36,276 nucleotides of DNA from Frigoribacterium sp. MEB024 (GCF_000878135.1 NZ_JXQZ01000025.1:1-36276), one strand, 5' to 3'. Positions 28,379 to 35,717 are shown, counted from the stretch's first letter. Numbers and translations: made by a program. The notes: generated from the sequence alone by a model not told the origin.

Positions 28379-30279
28379 TGTACTGCCCCACCTGTGCCAG
28401 CCCCCTGCCCGTCGGCGCGATGTTCTGTGGCGAGTGCGGTCGGGCGGTCTCCAGCGCAGACCTCGCGGCCGCCCGCCGTCGGGCCGATGCCGCCGCCGAG
28501 CACGTCGACGCCACCAGCGCCCCCGACCTGCCCGAGGCTCGCTCGCGGGCGACGTCGCACCCCCGCCGCGGCGATGCGGAACCACCGTGGTGGGTGCGCG
28601 ATCGCCAGACGGACGCCGGCGCGGCCGAGGTCGGGTCGACCGGCACCGACCACCCCCGGTCCGGGGTGCCCGCTTCGGTCCCCGAGCCCCCGGCGTGGCC
28701 CGTCGACGACCGACCGGTCGAGCGCAGGGTCGAGGACGACCGTCGAACACCCGCCGAGGAGGCGCAGGCGGGGTCCCCGAGGCCCCCTCGTCCCGACGCT
28801 CCCGCGATCCGCGACGGTCAGGTCGACGCCCCCAGAACAGTGGCTCCTGATGCGGTCGAACCGCCCACGCCGCTGCGATCGCCCGCCAAGCACCCCGACA
28901 ACGGACCTCGCCCCACGTCGGCCCCGCTCTGGACGGCGTCCCTGACGCCCGTCGGGTCGGACGAACCGTCTCCCGGCGCAGCGTCCGCCACCGAGCACCC
29001 GACCTCCGAGGCGGCCGAGGTCCGCCCGGACGACGAGCTCGGGTTCGCCGAGGTCGAGCCGCCCGCCATCGAGGAGGGCGCCCCTCCCGTGGAAGCCGAC
29101 GACCGTGAAGGGGCCGACGGCCTCGAGGTCGCCGCGTCGTCCGGCGAGCCCGCTCCCGCATCCGTCCCCACGCCTGAGGTGGCCCCGGTCGAACGGCCCA
29201 CGCCTCCCGTGGGGCCCCCGCCTCTGGTGCGTCCGACGGCCGACGCGCCCCGGGACGGAGACACCGCTCCGTTGGCCGCTCTCGGCCGGGACTTCCGTCC
29301 GTCGAACCCCGGTGCGTCGCGGCCCGCTCCCATCGAGTCCGGTCGACCCGAACCCGTGCCGCTCGTCGAGCCCGTGCCGCTCGTCCGGCCCGGATCAGGC
29401 GTCGTGCCCGAACGGTGCACGCACTGCGGCGCGGCCATCGGCGAGGACGACATCTTCTGCGGTGAATGCGGTGCCGTCGTGCAGTCGGTCGCCCTGTCGT
29501 TCACGGGGCCCGTCGTGCCGCTCCCGCCCGAATGGCGACCGGACGACGGGTCCGCCCTCCGCCGTGGTCCCGTCCTCGAGGACGGTGAGTCCGCCGGATC
29601 AGGCGCCGACGACGCCGGCACCGACGACGTCGCCACCGGCGGCGTCGGCACCGACGACGACGGCACAGACGACGTCGGCACCGACCAGGGTGATGCGGGC
29701 TCCCGAGGCGACGTCCCCGCACAGGGTGACGTCGAGGATCAGCAGCAGGCGGCAGCACGCCCGGCCCCTGCGCCGATCGACCACGTCCCGGGCTTCCGGG
29801 CCGAGCGCCCGGCCGTGACGCCGACGCCGATCGTCGCCGACGTGCCCCCGTCCTCGTCCTCGGCCCCGCCCTGGCGGCCTCGTCGTCCCCCCGTCGACCT
29901 GCCGGTGGACGACGACGTCGACGAGACCCGCATCGTCCGTCGTGGTGGCCTGGGCACCCAGTACGTCCTGCAGTTCAGCACGGGTGAGAGCATCACGGTT
30001 GACGGCACGGGCCTCGTCGGTCGGGCACCGACGCCCCAACCGGGGGAGCGGTTCGATCAGCTCGTCCGGATCGTCGATCCCGGAAAATCCGTGTCGAAGA
30101 CGCATCTCGAGTTCGGCCAAGAGGCGGGGACCCTGTGGGTCAGCGACCGGTGGTCGGGCAACGGCACGGTCGTCCGACCTCGTGACCTCCCGCCCCGCCG
30201 TGCCGATCCGGGTGTCCGGGTGCGGGTGACGCGTGGCACCCGGGTCGAGATCGGCGAGCAGTTCTTCGTCGTCGTCTGA
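28378..30279 (+). CDS. Double zinc-ribbon protein with C-terminal FHA domain
   Basis: A 633-residue soluble protein. Zinc ribbon 1 is at the extreme N-terminus (C3, C6, C17, C20; MYCPTC and FCGEC). A ~320-residue acidic, Pro-rich disordered linker follows, then zinc ribbon 2 (C347, C350, C361, C364; RCTHCG and FCGEC), and a second disordered stretch with Asp/Gly repeats. The acidic threonine site DDDVDETRIVRRGG (T517) precedes the FHA domain (about 525-633; GLVGRAP, SVSKTHLEF, SGNGT). The FHA presumably binds phosphothreonine on the kinase or a partner. It overlaps the transglutaminase-like gene by one base, with AGAGGA before the ATG. The two CxxC pairs per ribbon suggest structural zinc. 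Confidence 0.88.
   Translation: MYCPTCASPLPVGAMFCGECGRAVSSADLAAARRRADAAAEHVDATSAPDLPEARSRATSHPRRGDAEPPWWVRDRQTDAGAAEVGSTGTDHPRSGVPASVPEPPAWPVDDRPVERRVEDDRRTPAEEAQAGSPRPPRPDAPAIRDGQVDAPRTVAPDAVEPPTPLRSPAKHPDNGPRPTSAPLWTASLTPVGSDEPSPGAASATEHPTSEAAEVRPDDELGFAEVEPPAIEEGAPPVEADDREGADGLEVAASSGEPAPASVPTPEVAPVERPTPPVGPPPLVRPTADAPRDGDTAPLAALGRDFRPSNPGASRPAPIESGRPEPVPLVEPVPLVRPGSGVVPERCTHCGAAIGEDDIFCGECGAVVQSVALSFTGPVVPLPPEWRPDDGSALRRGPVLEDGESAGSGADDAGTDDVATGGVGTDDDGTDDVGTDQGDAGSRGDVPAQGDVEDQQQAAARPAPAPIDHVPGFRAERPAVTPTPIVADVPPSSSSAPPWRPRRPPVDLPVDDDVDETRIVRRGGLGTQYVLQFSTGESITVDGTGLVGRAPTPQPGERFDQLVRIVDPGKSVSKTHLEFGQEAGTLWVSDRWSGNGTVVRPRDLPPRRADPGVRVRVTRGTRVEIGEQFFVVV
29602..29691 (+). repeat. 15-base imperfect tandem repeat coding for GTDDV units
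   Basis: Six 15-base units in frame within the zinc-ribbon/FHA gene give GADDA, GTDDV, ATGGV, GTDDD, GTDDV and GTDQG. The units are similar at DNA level (ggcaccgacgacgtc), so copy number may vary by slippage without shifting the frame. Confidence 0.75.
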
Positions 30280-30292
30280 CCGACGGCTCCTC

Positions 30293-30310
30293 CCCACCCG
30301 GCAGGGTGGG
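30293..30310 (+). terminator. Stem-loop after the zinc-ribbon/FHA gene
   Basis: A perfect 7-bp inverted repeat CCCACCC/GGGTGGG with loop GGCA lies 14 bases after the stop codon. There is no T-tract. It is a candidate end for the long operon ahead of the FtsK-like remnant. Confidence 0.45.
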
Positions 30311-30374
30311 CGGGTGTTCCCCGGCCCCGTCCAGCGGGCACCGATCGGGGCGACCAGTTCGCTCCACTGGATGC

Positions 30375-30956
30375 ATGGACCCCTCGAACCCCGGGACGCT
30401 GTCGACCTCCGCCACGTCCTCGACCCCCCTGACGTCCCCGGGCGTCGCCCCGCGCGTGCGACTTCCACCGGCACCGGCCCGGCCCCGTCCGACGGCCGCG
30501 CCGGTCGCGGCGATGTCGACGGGTGCCGTCCTCTCGGGGTGCGGTGCTCTCGTCCCCTGGACAGGCCTGCCCGCCGTCCTCGTGTCCTCGGTCCTCACGG
30601 CTCTCGCGGTCCTGGTCGGCTGGGCCGTCGACCGTGTCGTCGGGGCGACCCTCTCGGCCCGTCGCGAACGATCGCGATTCCTGGAGTCCCTCGACGCGGT
30701 CGACGAGGTCGTCGCGCGCTTGCGAGCGGCACGGTCGCGTGAACTGGCCGACTGGTACCCGACGGCCGATCGGGTCGGTGCGTCCGACGCCGGACGTCGT
30801 CCGACCCGGGTGCTGGTGCTCGGGGTGGGTCGCGCCTCCAGCGGGCTGGTGCTCGAGGGGCGTCCCGAGGACGACCTCGAGGCGGCCGACCCGGCCGTCG
30901 CCCGACTGGCGCGCCTCCGCGCCGAGGCGGCCACCCTCGACGAGGCACCGCTCTGA
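30375..30956 (+). CDS. N-terminal part of an FtsK/EccC-like membrane protein, truncated
   Basis: A 193-residue product with a Pro/Ser-rich start, two membrane helices (about 45-90) and then RRERSRFLESLD and LADWYPTADRV, followed by SGLVLEG and a LRAEAATLDEAPL ending. This order matches the N-terminal, non-motor part of actinobacterial FtsK/SpoIIIE proteins related to type VII secretion EccC. The frame is stopped by TGA at 30954-30956. The next codon, GTG, continues in the same frame with sequence expected for the same domain (VPL...VRVVGP). No P-loop motor domain follows. It may be a pseudogene remnant or two small coupled genes. The start is uncertain: ATG 30375 lacks a good ribosome binding site and GTG 30306 overlaps a hairpin. 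Confidence 0.6.
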   Translation: MDPSNPGTLSTSATSSTPLTSPGVAPRVRLPPAPARPRPTAAPVAAMSTGAVLSGCGALVPWTGLPAVLVSSVLTALAVLVGWAVDRVVGATLSARRERSRFLESLDAVDEVVARLRAARSRELADWYPTADRVGASDAGRRPTRVLVLGVGRASSGLVLEGRPEDDLEAADPAVARLARLRAEAATLDEAPL

Positions 30957-31271
30957 GTGCCCCTCTCGTCGACCGTCCGTGTCGTCGGACCGCCTGTCGT
31001 GGCCGAGGCCGTGGCATCGGGCCTCCGCCGTCAGCTGCGGTCCGCGGGGGCTTCGGTGGCCCAGGCGGCCGAGGCCGTCGACTGCGTGCTCGTCGGCACG
31101 GTTCCCGCGGTGAGGGGCCTGCCCGCGGCCGAACCGCCGCCGGTCGACACCGTCGTCGTGATCGGTCCGGACGGCGAGGCCACGGTCACCCTCAAGGACG
31201 GCCGGCCGTGTCGGCAGAGCCTGCGGGTCGCCTTCGTGTCGGTGTTCGACGACCCCGCTCGACGGGTCTAG
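30957..31271 (+). CDS. Continuation of the FtsK/EccC-like N-terminal domain after in-frame stop
   Basis: A 104-residue frame starting with GTG immediately after the TGA of the preceding gene and in the same frame. It begins PLSSTVRVVGPP and continues with AEAVASGLRRQL, matching the segment that follows the first part in FtsK/EccC-like proteins. It ends at TAG 31269-31271 without any ATPase motif. It could be made by re-initiation at TGAGTG, by read-through giving a 298-residue protein, or not at all. The stop shares CTAG with the asparaginase stop on the other strand. Independent function is doubtful. Confidence 0.5.
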   Translation: MPLSSTVRVVGPPVVAEAVASGLRRQLRSAGASVAQAAEAVDCVLVGTVPAVRGLPAAEPPPVDTVVVIGPDGEATVTLKDGRPCRQSLRVAFVSVFDDPARRV

Positions 31272-32284
31272 CGGTCGAGACCGCTGCCGAGACGGATGCG
31301 ACCCACGAGACCGTCACCTCCGGTGACCTTCTCGAGCGTCCGCTCGATCACACGATCGGCGGCGGCCGAGTCGACGGCCCCCTCGTCGACCAGGAGGCGC
31401 AGCGCCACCAGGGTGCCGGCCCTCACGTTCCCGTCGAGCACCTTGACGGCCACGGCGACGCCGTCGGTCGTGCCCATCACCATGACGCCCTCGGCGCCCA
31501 GCTTGGCCAGCACGCCGAGCTCGTCGATCGTCACCGTGTTGGCGCGACCGGGGCCGTCGATCGCCCAGGCGTCGCCGAGGACGGCCTCCACGAGGTGCGC
31601 CGCGTGCTCGTCACGTCCCGCGCCGGTCGGGCGGACCGACCCGGTGATGCGGGCGATCGCCCGGGCCAGGCCGACCACGGTGGTCGCGATCACCGGGGCG
31701 CCGCAGCCGTCGACACCGGCGTGGTCGACGGTCTCGCCGGTGAACTCGGCGACCGTCTCGCGGACGGCGGCCTGCAGGGGATGGTCGGTGGCGACGTAGC
31801 TCGACGGGTCCCAGCCGTTCTCGGCACAGGCCAGCAGGAACGAGGCGTGCTTGCCCGAGCAGTTCATGGCGAGGCGGCGCTTCGCGGAGGCCTCACGGGC
31901 GCTGGCCCGGTCGCCGGGCCAGTCCGGCGGGCAGAGGAGGTCGTCCTCGGTGCTGCCCGAGCGGCCGAGCAGGGCCTCGACCACGTCGAGGTGGGCCCGC
32001 GTACCGGCGTGGCTCGCCGTCGCCAGCACGGCCTGAGGACCGTCGAGCGAGACTCCCGACCGCAGCACCGTGAGCGCTTGCAGCGGTTTGAGGCAGGAAC
32101 GCGGGTAGATCGTCGCCTCGGCGTCCCCGACCCGACGCAGTTCGTGCCCGTCGGCGTCCACGACGACGCCCGCACCGAGGTGACGGCTCTCGTCCCAGCC
32201 CGAGCGTTCGAGCACGGCCAGCTCGACGCTGCCCGAGGCGGTCAGAGGGTGACGGGAGGGCACGGCGGGGCGGGGGTCGGTCAT
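31268..32284 (-). CDS. L-asparaginase II family protein (Rhizobium AnsA/ReAV-like)
   Basis: The 338-residue product belongs to the asparaginase family typified by the Rhizobium etli enzyme, unrelated to E. coli AnsA/AnsB, which hydrolyses asparagine to aspartate and ammonia. Motifs are RSCLKP (62-67; Ser63 and Lys66), SHAG (91-94), NCSGKH (141-146) and DGCGAP (192-197). By analogy with ReAV, C142, K145, D192 and C194 form the metal/substrate site. All are present, so activity is likely. ATG 32284 is chosen because a TACACT box lies seven bases upstream; the longer frame to 32884 crosses the osmC-like gene. There is no signal peptide, so it is cytoplasmic. Confidence 0.88.
   Translation of the reverse strand: MTDPRPAVPSRHPLTASGSVELAVLERSGWDESRHLGAGVVVDADGHELRRVGDAEATIYPRSCLKPLQALTVLRSGVSLDGPQAVLATASHAGTRAHLDVVEALLGRSGSTEDDLLCPPDWPGDRASAREASAKRRLAMNCSGKHASFLLACAENGWDPSSYVATDHPLQAAVRETVAEFTGETVDHAGVDGCGAPVIATTVVGLARAIARITGSVRPTGAGRDEHAAHLVEAVLGDAWAIDGPGRANTVTIDELGVLAKLGAEGVMVMGTTDGVAVAVKVLDGNVRAGTLVALRLLVDEGAVDSAAADRVIERTLEKVTGGDGLVGRIRLGSGLDR
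31270..31285. terminator. Stem-loop at convergent stop codons
   Basis: AGCGGT, loop CGAG, ACCGCT forms a perfect 6-bp stem just past the + strand stop, inside the last codons of the asparaginase gene. It is a plausible terminator for the + strand remnant genes. No T-tract is present. Confidence 0.4.
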
Positions 32285-32291
32285 GATGGGG

Positions 32292-32297
32292 AGTGTA
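32292..32297 (-). promoter_or_regulatory. -10 box of the asparaginase gene (leaderless)
   Basis: On the minus strand TACACT ends seven bases before the ATG, which places the transcript start at the start codon. The -35 region is not recognisable. Confidence 0.5.
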
Positions 32298-32353
32298 CCG
32301 AGGCCCGCCACGCGACCACGTCGCACCGACGAGGGGCCCGAGAGGGAGGCAGC

Positions 32354-32845
32354 ATGCTCGACCACGACTACGCCGTCGACGTCCAGTGGACGGGCGACCG
32401 GGGCGAGGGCACCACCTCGTACCGTTCGTACGGCCGGGACAACACGATCGTCGCCCCCGGCAAGCAGCACGACATCCTGGCCTCGGCCGACCGCACCTTC
32501 TACGGCGACGCCGACCGGTGGAACCCCGAGGAGCTGCTGCTGGCCGCACTGGCGCAGTGCCACCTGCTCAGCTACCTGCACGTGGCCGCCACCGCGGGCG
32601 TGGTCGTGGTCGCCTACGAGGACGCCGCCGTGGGGCGCATGACGCAGACGCAGGACGGCGGCGGACGGTTCACGTCGGTCACCCTGCGGCCCCGGGTGAC
32701 CGTCGCCGACGACGGCATGGTCGAGCGCGCCCTCGAGCTGCACGCCGAGGCGAGCCGCAAGTGCTTCATCGCGGCGTCCGTCGCCTTCCCCGTCGGGCAC
32801 GAGCCGACCGTGGTGGCGGCGTCCAGAGAAGCCGACCGGGCGTGA
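32354..32845 (+). CDS. OsmC/Ohr family protein
   Basis: A 163-residue protein of the OsmC-like fold, whose members reduce organic hydroperoxides with a Cys pair. The two conserved Cys are C69 (LLLAALAQCHLLSYL) and C137 (EASRKCFIAASV). The N-terminal YAVDVQWTG and FYGDADRWNPEELLLAA segments are typical of the OsmC side of the family rather than Ohr. AGGGAGGC precedes the ATG. It is divergent from the asparaginase gene with a 69-base gap. It is predicted to be an active peroxidase, since both Cys are kept. Confidence 0.88.
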   Translation: MLDHDYAVDVQWTGDRGEGTTSYRSYGRDNTIVAPGKQHDILASADRTFYGDADRWNPEELLLAALAQCHLLSYLHVAATAGVVVVAYEDAAVGRMTQTQDGGGRFTSVTLRPRVTVADDGMVERALELHAEASRKCFIAASVAFPVGHEPTVVAASREADRA

Positions 32846-32869
32846 GGCAGAATGGCACGGCACCTTCGC

Positions 32870-32890
32870 CGCGCCGAGTCCCACGGCGCG
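32870..32890 (+). terminator. Stem-loop between osmC-like and FKBP genes
   Basis: A perfect 7-bp repeat CGCGCCG/CGGCGCG encloses a 7-base loop. It lies 30 bases upstream of the FKBP lipoprotein start, so it could end the osmC-like transcript or be part of the FKBP leader. Confidence 0.35.
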
Positions 32891-32919
32891 AGCCCCGTCA
32901 CTCCGACCGAGAGATCCCC

Positions 32920-33480
32920 ATGCGCCGCTCCCTCGCCCTCCTGGCCGTCCCCGCCCTCCTCCTGTCGTTGGCGGCCTGTGCCGGCGACGCCGGTGGATCG
33001 TCCGACACCGCCACGTCGACCAGCTCGGCGTCGTCGACCTCGGACGTCCCGCTGCGGGCCTCGGGCGAGCCCCAGGCCCCGCAGGCCGGCTTCCCGACCG
33101 TCGAGCTCGACGCCGACGGCCGTCCCACGGTGACCGTCCCCGAGGCCGACGCGCCGACCGAGCTCGGCGTCGAGACCCTGATCAAGGGCGACGGTCCCAC
33201 GGTCCAGGCCGGCGACACCGTCACGGTCCAGTACCAGGGCGTCATCTGGAACACCGGCGAGATCTTCGACGAGAGCTGGTCGCGCGGTGCGCCGGCCACC
33301 TTCTCGACCGACCAGGTCATCACCGGCTTCGCGGACGGCATGGTCGGGCAGACCGTCGGGTCGCAGACCGTCGTCGTCATCCCGCCGGCCGATGGCTACG
33401 GTGAGGCCGGCGCCCCGCAGGCGGGCATCTCGGGCACCGACACGCTCGTCTTCGTCATCGACATCCTCGCCGTCTCCTAG
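32920..33480 (+). CDS. FKBP-type peptidyl-prolyl isomerase, lipoprotein
   Basis: A 186-residue lipoprotein: basic MRRS, a hydrophobic stretch, and lipobox LAAC with C20 as the lipidated Cys. A Ser/Thr/Asp-rich spacer follows, then one FKBP domain (about residues 75-186) with GDTVTVQYQGV, GEIFDESW, VITGFADGMVGQ, VVVIPPADGYG and LVFVIDIL. It should help fold secreted proteins on the outer face of the membrane. It is followed after 36 bases by a longer paralogue with near-identical motifs, so it arose by tandem duplication. Confidence 0.93.
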   Translation: MRRSLALLAVPALLLSLAACAGDAGGSSDTATSTSSASSTSDVPLRASGEPQAPQAGFPTVELDADGRPTVTVPEADAPTELGVETLIKGDGPTVQAGDTVTVQYQGVIWNTGEIFDESWSRGAPATFSTDQVITGFADGMVGQTVGSQTVVVIPPADGYGEAGAPQAGISGTDTLVFVIDILAVS

Positions 33481-33516
33481 TCGGCCGTCGCCGTCGACCC
33501 CCGAGACGACTCTTCG

Positions 33517-34530
33517 ATGACCCGCACCGCGCCTCCTCGTCCGTCCACCCGTGTCCGTCGAGGACGGCTCGTCGCCCTGGCGGCCGTTCCGCTCGTCGCC
33601 ATCGTGCTGAGCGGTTGCACGGGTGGTTCCGACCAGCCGTCTCCCACGGCGAGCGGCGCGACCGGCGACTGCAAGGCGCCGACGTCGGGGGCGCTGTCCG
33701 ACGGCGTCGACGTCACGGGCGAGGTCGAGAGCAAGCCCGAGGTCGTCTTCGACACCCCGCTCGAGGTCCCGTCGACCCAGCGCACCACCTTGGTCGAGGG
33801 TAGTGGCGAGGTCGCCGGGCCGGGCGCGGTGGCGAACGTCCGCATCGCCGTCTACGACGCGACGACCGGGGCCGAGGTCACGTCGGCCGGTTTCGACGAG
33901 GGCCAGCAGCCCACGCAGCTCACGGTGAGCACCGACTACTACGTGCCGGGCATCGTCGACGCGATCGCCTGCGTGCCCTCGGGTAGCCGCACGGTGACCG
34001 TCGCCTCGGCGGCCGACATGACGACCGCGACCGCGGGGGAGCAGGCCGCCACGCCCACGCCCGTGGTGATCGTCGCCGACGTCGTGTCGATCGTGCCGAC
34101 CAAGGCGACGGGCGAGGCCCGGCCTCCGGTGGACGGCTTCCCTACGGTCGAGCTCGCCGACGACGGTCAGCCGACCGTGACGATCCCGCCCGGCACCGAA
34201 CCGCCGTCCGACCTGCAGATCGAGGTCCTCAAGAAGGGCGACGGCCCTGTCGTCCCCGACCCCGCGAACGTCACCGTCCAGTACCAGGGCGTCAACTGGA
34301 CCACCGGCGAGGTCTTCGACCAGAGCTGGGGCAAGGGCACGCCGACGCCGTTCTCGACCGACCAGGTCGTGCCCGGGTTCGCCAAGGCCATGATCGGTCA
34401 GACGGTCGGCTCGCAGGTGGTCGTGATCATCCCGCCCGCCGAGGGCTACGGCGAGGCCGGTCAACCGTCGGCCGGCATCGGGGGCACCGACACACTCGTC
34501 TTCGTGATCGACATCCTCGCCGTCGCCTAG
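33517..34530 (+). CDS. FKBP-type peptidyl-prolyl isomerase, two-domain lipoprotein
   Basis: A 337-residue lipoprotein with lipobox LSGC (C34). The C-terminal FKBP domain (about 228-337) is canonical: NVTVQYQGVNW, GEVFDQSWGKG, VVPGFAKAMIGQ, VVVIIPPAEGYGE and LVFVIDILAVA. The middle region (about 60-190) has the same beta-rich layout (ANVRIAVYDATTGAEV, VPGIVDAIACVPSGSRTV) but lacks the FKBP active-site residues, so it looks like a degenerate FKBP domain. Degenerate plus active FKBP pairs are common in Microbacteriaceae lipoproteins, as far as I recall. It is probably co-transcribed with the preceding paralogue. Confidence 0.92.
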   Translation: MTRTAPPRPSTRVRRGRLVALAAVPLVAIVLSGCTGGSDQPSPTASGATGDCKAPTSGALSDGVDVTGEVESKPEVVFDTPLEVPSTQRTTLVEGSGEVAGPGAVANVRIAVYDATTGAEVTSAGFDEGQQPTQLTVSTDYYVPGIVDAIACVPSGSRTVTVASAADMTTATAGEQAATPTPVVIVADVVSIVPTKATGEARPPVDGFPTVELADDGQPTVTIPPGTEPPSDLQIEVLKKGDGPVVPDPANVTVQYQGVNWTTGEVFDQSWGKGTPTPFSTDQVVPGFAKAMIGQTVGSQVVVIIPPAEGYGEAGQPSAGIGGTDTLVFVIDILAVA

Positions 34531-34546
34531 GCGCTGGTCGCCCAGG
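34526..34546 (+). terminator. Stem-loop after the FKBP pair
   Basis: CCTAGGCG pairs with CGCCCAGG (one A-C mismatch) around loop CTGGT and includes the stop codon of the second FKBP gene. No T-tract follows. It is a candidate operon end before dxr. Confidence 0.35.
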
Positions 34547-34606
34547 GGCGGGTCGCCGAACCACGGGTCGTCTCGCGTCGGCGGACGGCCCCGGAGGTGG
34601 TCGCCC

Positions 34607-34612
34607 TAGGCT
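34607..34612 (+). promoter_or_regulatory. -10 box of dxr (leaderless)
   Basis: TAGGCT ends six bases before the dxr ATG, the spacing of a leaderless transcript. No ribosome binding site is present upstream, which supports this. Confidence 0.5.
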
Positions 34613-34618
34613 GGCCCC

Positions 34619-35695
34619 ATGCGACGCATCACGATCCTCGGCTCCACCGGTTCGATCGGGGTCCAGGCCCTCGACGTCGTCCGGGCCCATCCCGACCTCT
34701 TCGAGGTCGTCGGCCTCTCCGCCGGCTCCGACCGTCAGGGTGTGGCGGCCCAGGCGGCCGAGTTCGGTGTCGAGCACACGGCCCTCGGCGCCGACGAATC
34801 GGTGCAACTCGTCCGCGACGTCCGCGCCGACGTCGTCCTGAACGGCATCACGGGGTCGGTCGGCCTCGCGCCGACCCTCGCCGCCCTCGACTCGGGTGCG
34901 TCGCTCGCCCTGGCGAACAAAGAGAGCTTGATCGTCGGCGGCGACCTCGTGAAGGGGCGAGCCGCTCCCGGCCAGATCGTGCCGGTCGACTCCGAGCACT
35001 CGGCCATCGCGCAGGCCCTGAGGTCGGGCTCCGATCGCGAGGTGCGCCGGCTCGTCCTGACGGCGTCGGGCGGTCCGTTCCGCGGCCGCACGCGGGACTC
35101 GCTGGCCGACGTCACGCCGCGCGAGGCGCTCGCGCACCCCACCTGGGACATGGGCCTGGTCGTCACGACGAACTCGTCGACCCTCGTCAACAAGGGGCTC
35201 GAGGTCATCGAGGCGCACCTGCTGTTCGACGTCGACTACGACCACATCGACGTCACGGTGCACCCGCAGTCGATCGTCCACTCCATGGTCGAGTTCGTCG
35301 ACGGCTCGACCATCGCCCAGGCCTCTCCCCCCGACATGCGCCTGCCGATCTCGCTCGGACTCGCCTGGCCCGACCGCGTCGAGGGCGTGGGCGTCCCGCT
35401 CGACTGGACCCGCGCCTCCACCTGGACCTTCGAGCCCCTCGACGAGCAGGCCTTCCCGGCCGTCCGGCTGGCGAAGCAGGTCGGGCGGGCCGGGGGCACC
35501 CATCCGGCCGTCTTCAACGCGGCGAACGAGCAGGCCGTCCTGGCGTTCCATGCGGGACGCGTCAGGTATCTCGACATCCTCGACGTGGTCGAGGCGGTCG
35601 TCGACCGGCACACCGCGGGCGAGAACAGCCTCGAGGGCGTGCTCGACGCCGAGCGCTGGGCGCGTGCCGAGGCGGACGCGCTGCTGGCCCGCTGA
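34619..35695 (+). CDS. dxr: 1-deoxy-D-xylulose 5-phosphate reductoisomerase
   Basis: Second enzyme of the MEP isoprenoid pathway; it converts DXP to MEP with NADPH and is the fosmidomycin target. The 358-residue product has the NADPH motif GSTGSIG (8-14), the substrate and metal region ANKESLIVGG, VDSEHSA and SGGPFRG, then HPTWDMG and NSSTLVNKGLEVIEAH, and the C-terminal NAANEQAVLAF. The length is slightly short of the usual ~390 but all motifs are present. It lies upstream of an rseP-like protease gene, a pairing often seen in actinobacteria. The polyprenyl carriers used by the WecA-like enzyme derive from this pathway. Confidence 0.97.
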   Translation: MRRITILGSTGSIGVQALDVVRAHPDLFEVVGLSAGSDRQGVAAQAAEFGVEHTALGADESVQLVRDVRADVVLNGITGSVGLAPTLAALDSGASLALANKESLIVGGDLVKGRAAPGQIVPVDSEHSAIAQALRSGSDREVRRLVLTASGGPFRGRTRDSLADVTPREALAHPTWDMGLVVTTNSSTLVNKGLEVIEAHLLFDVDYDHIDVTVHPQSIVHSMVEFVDGSTIAQASPPDMRLPISLGLAWPDRVEGVGVPLDWTRASTWTFEPLDEQAFPAVRLAKQVGRAGGTHPAVFNAANEQAVLAFHAGRVRYLDILDVVEAVVDRHTAGENSLEGVLDAERWARAEADALLAR

Positions 35696-35702
35696 GCCCG
35701 CC

Positions 35703-35717
35703 GCCCCAGTTCGGGGC
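35703..35717 (+). terminator. Small stem-loop after dxr
   Basis: GCCCC, loop AGTTC, GGGGC lies seven bases after the dxr stop. It is a short GC stem without T-tract. The following ~60 bases up to the next gene contain its promoter-like box. Confidence 0.3.

Noticed and set aside
32285-32884. Possible N-terminal extension of the asparaginase to 32884
   Set aside because: It would run antisense through the osmC-like gene; ATG 32284 with a TACACT box seven bases upstream is the better start.
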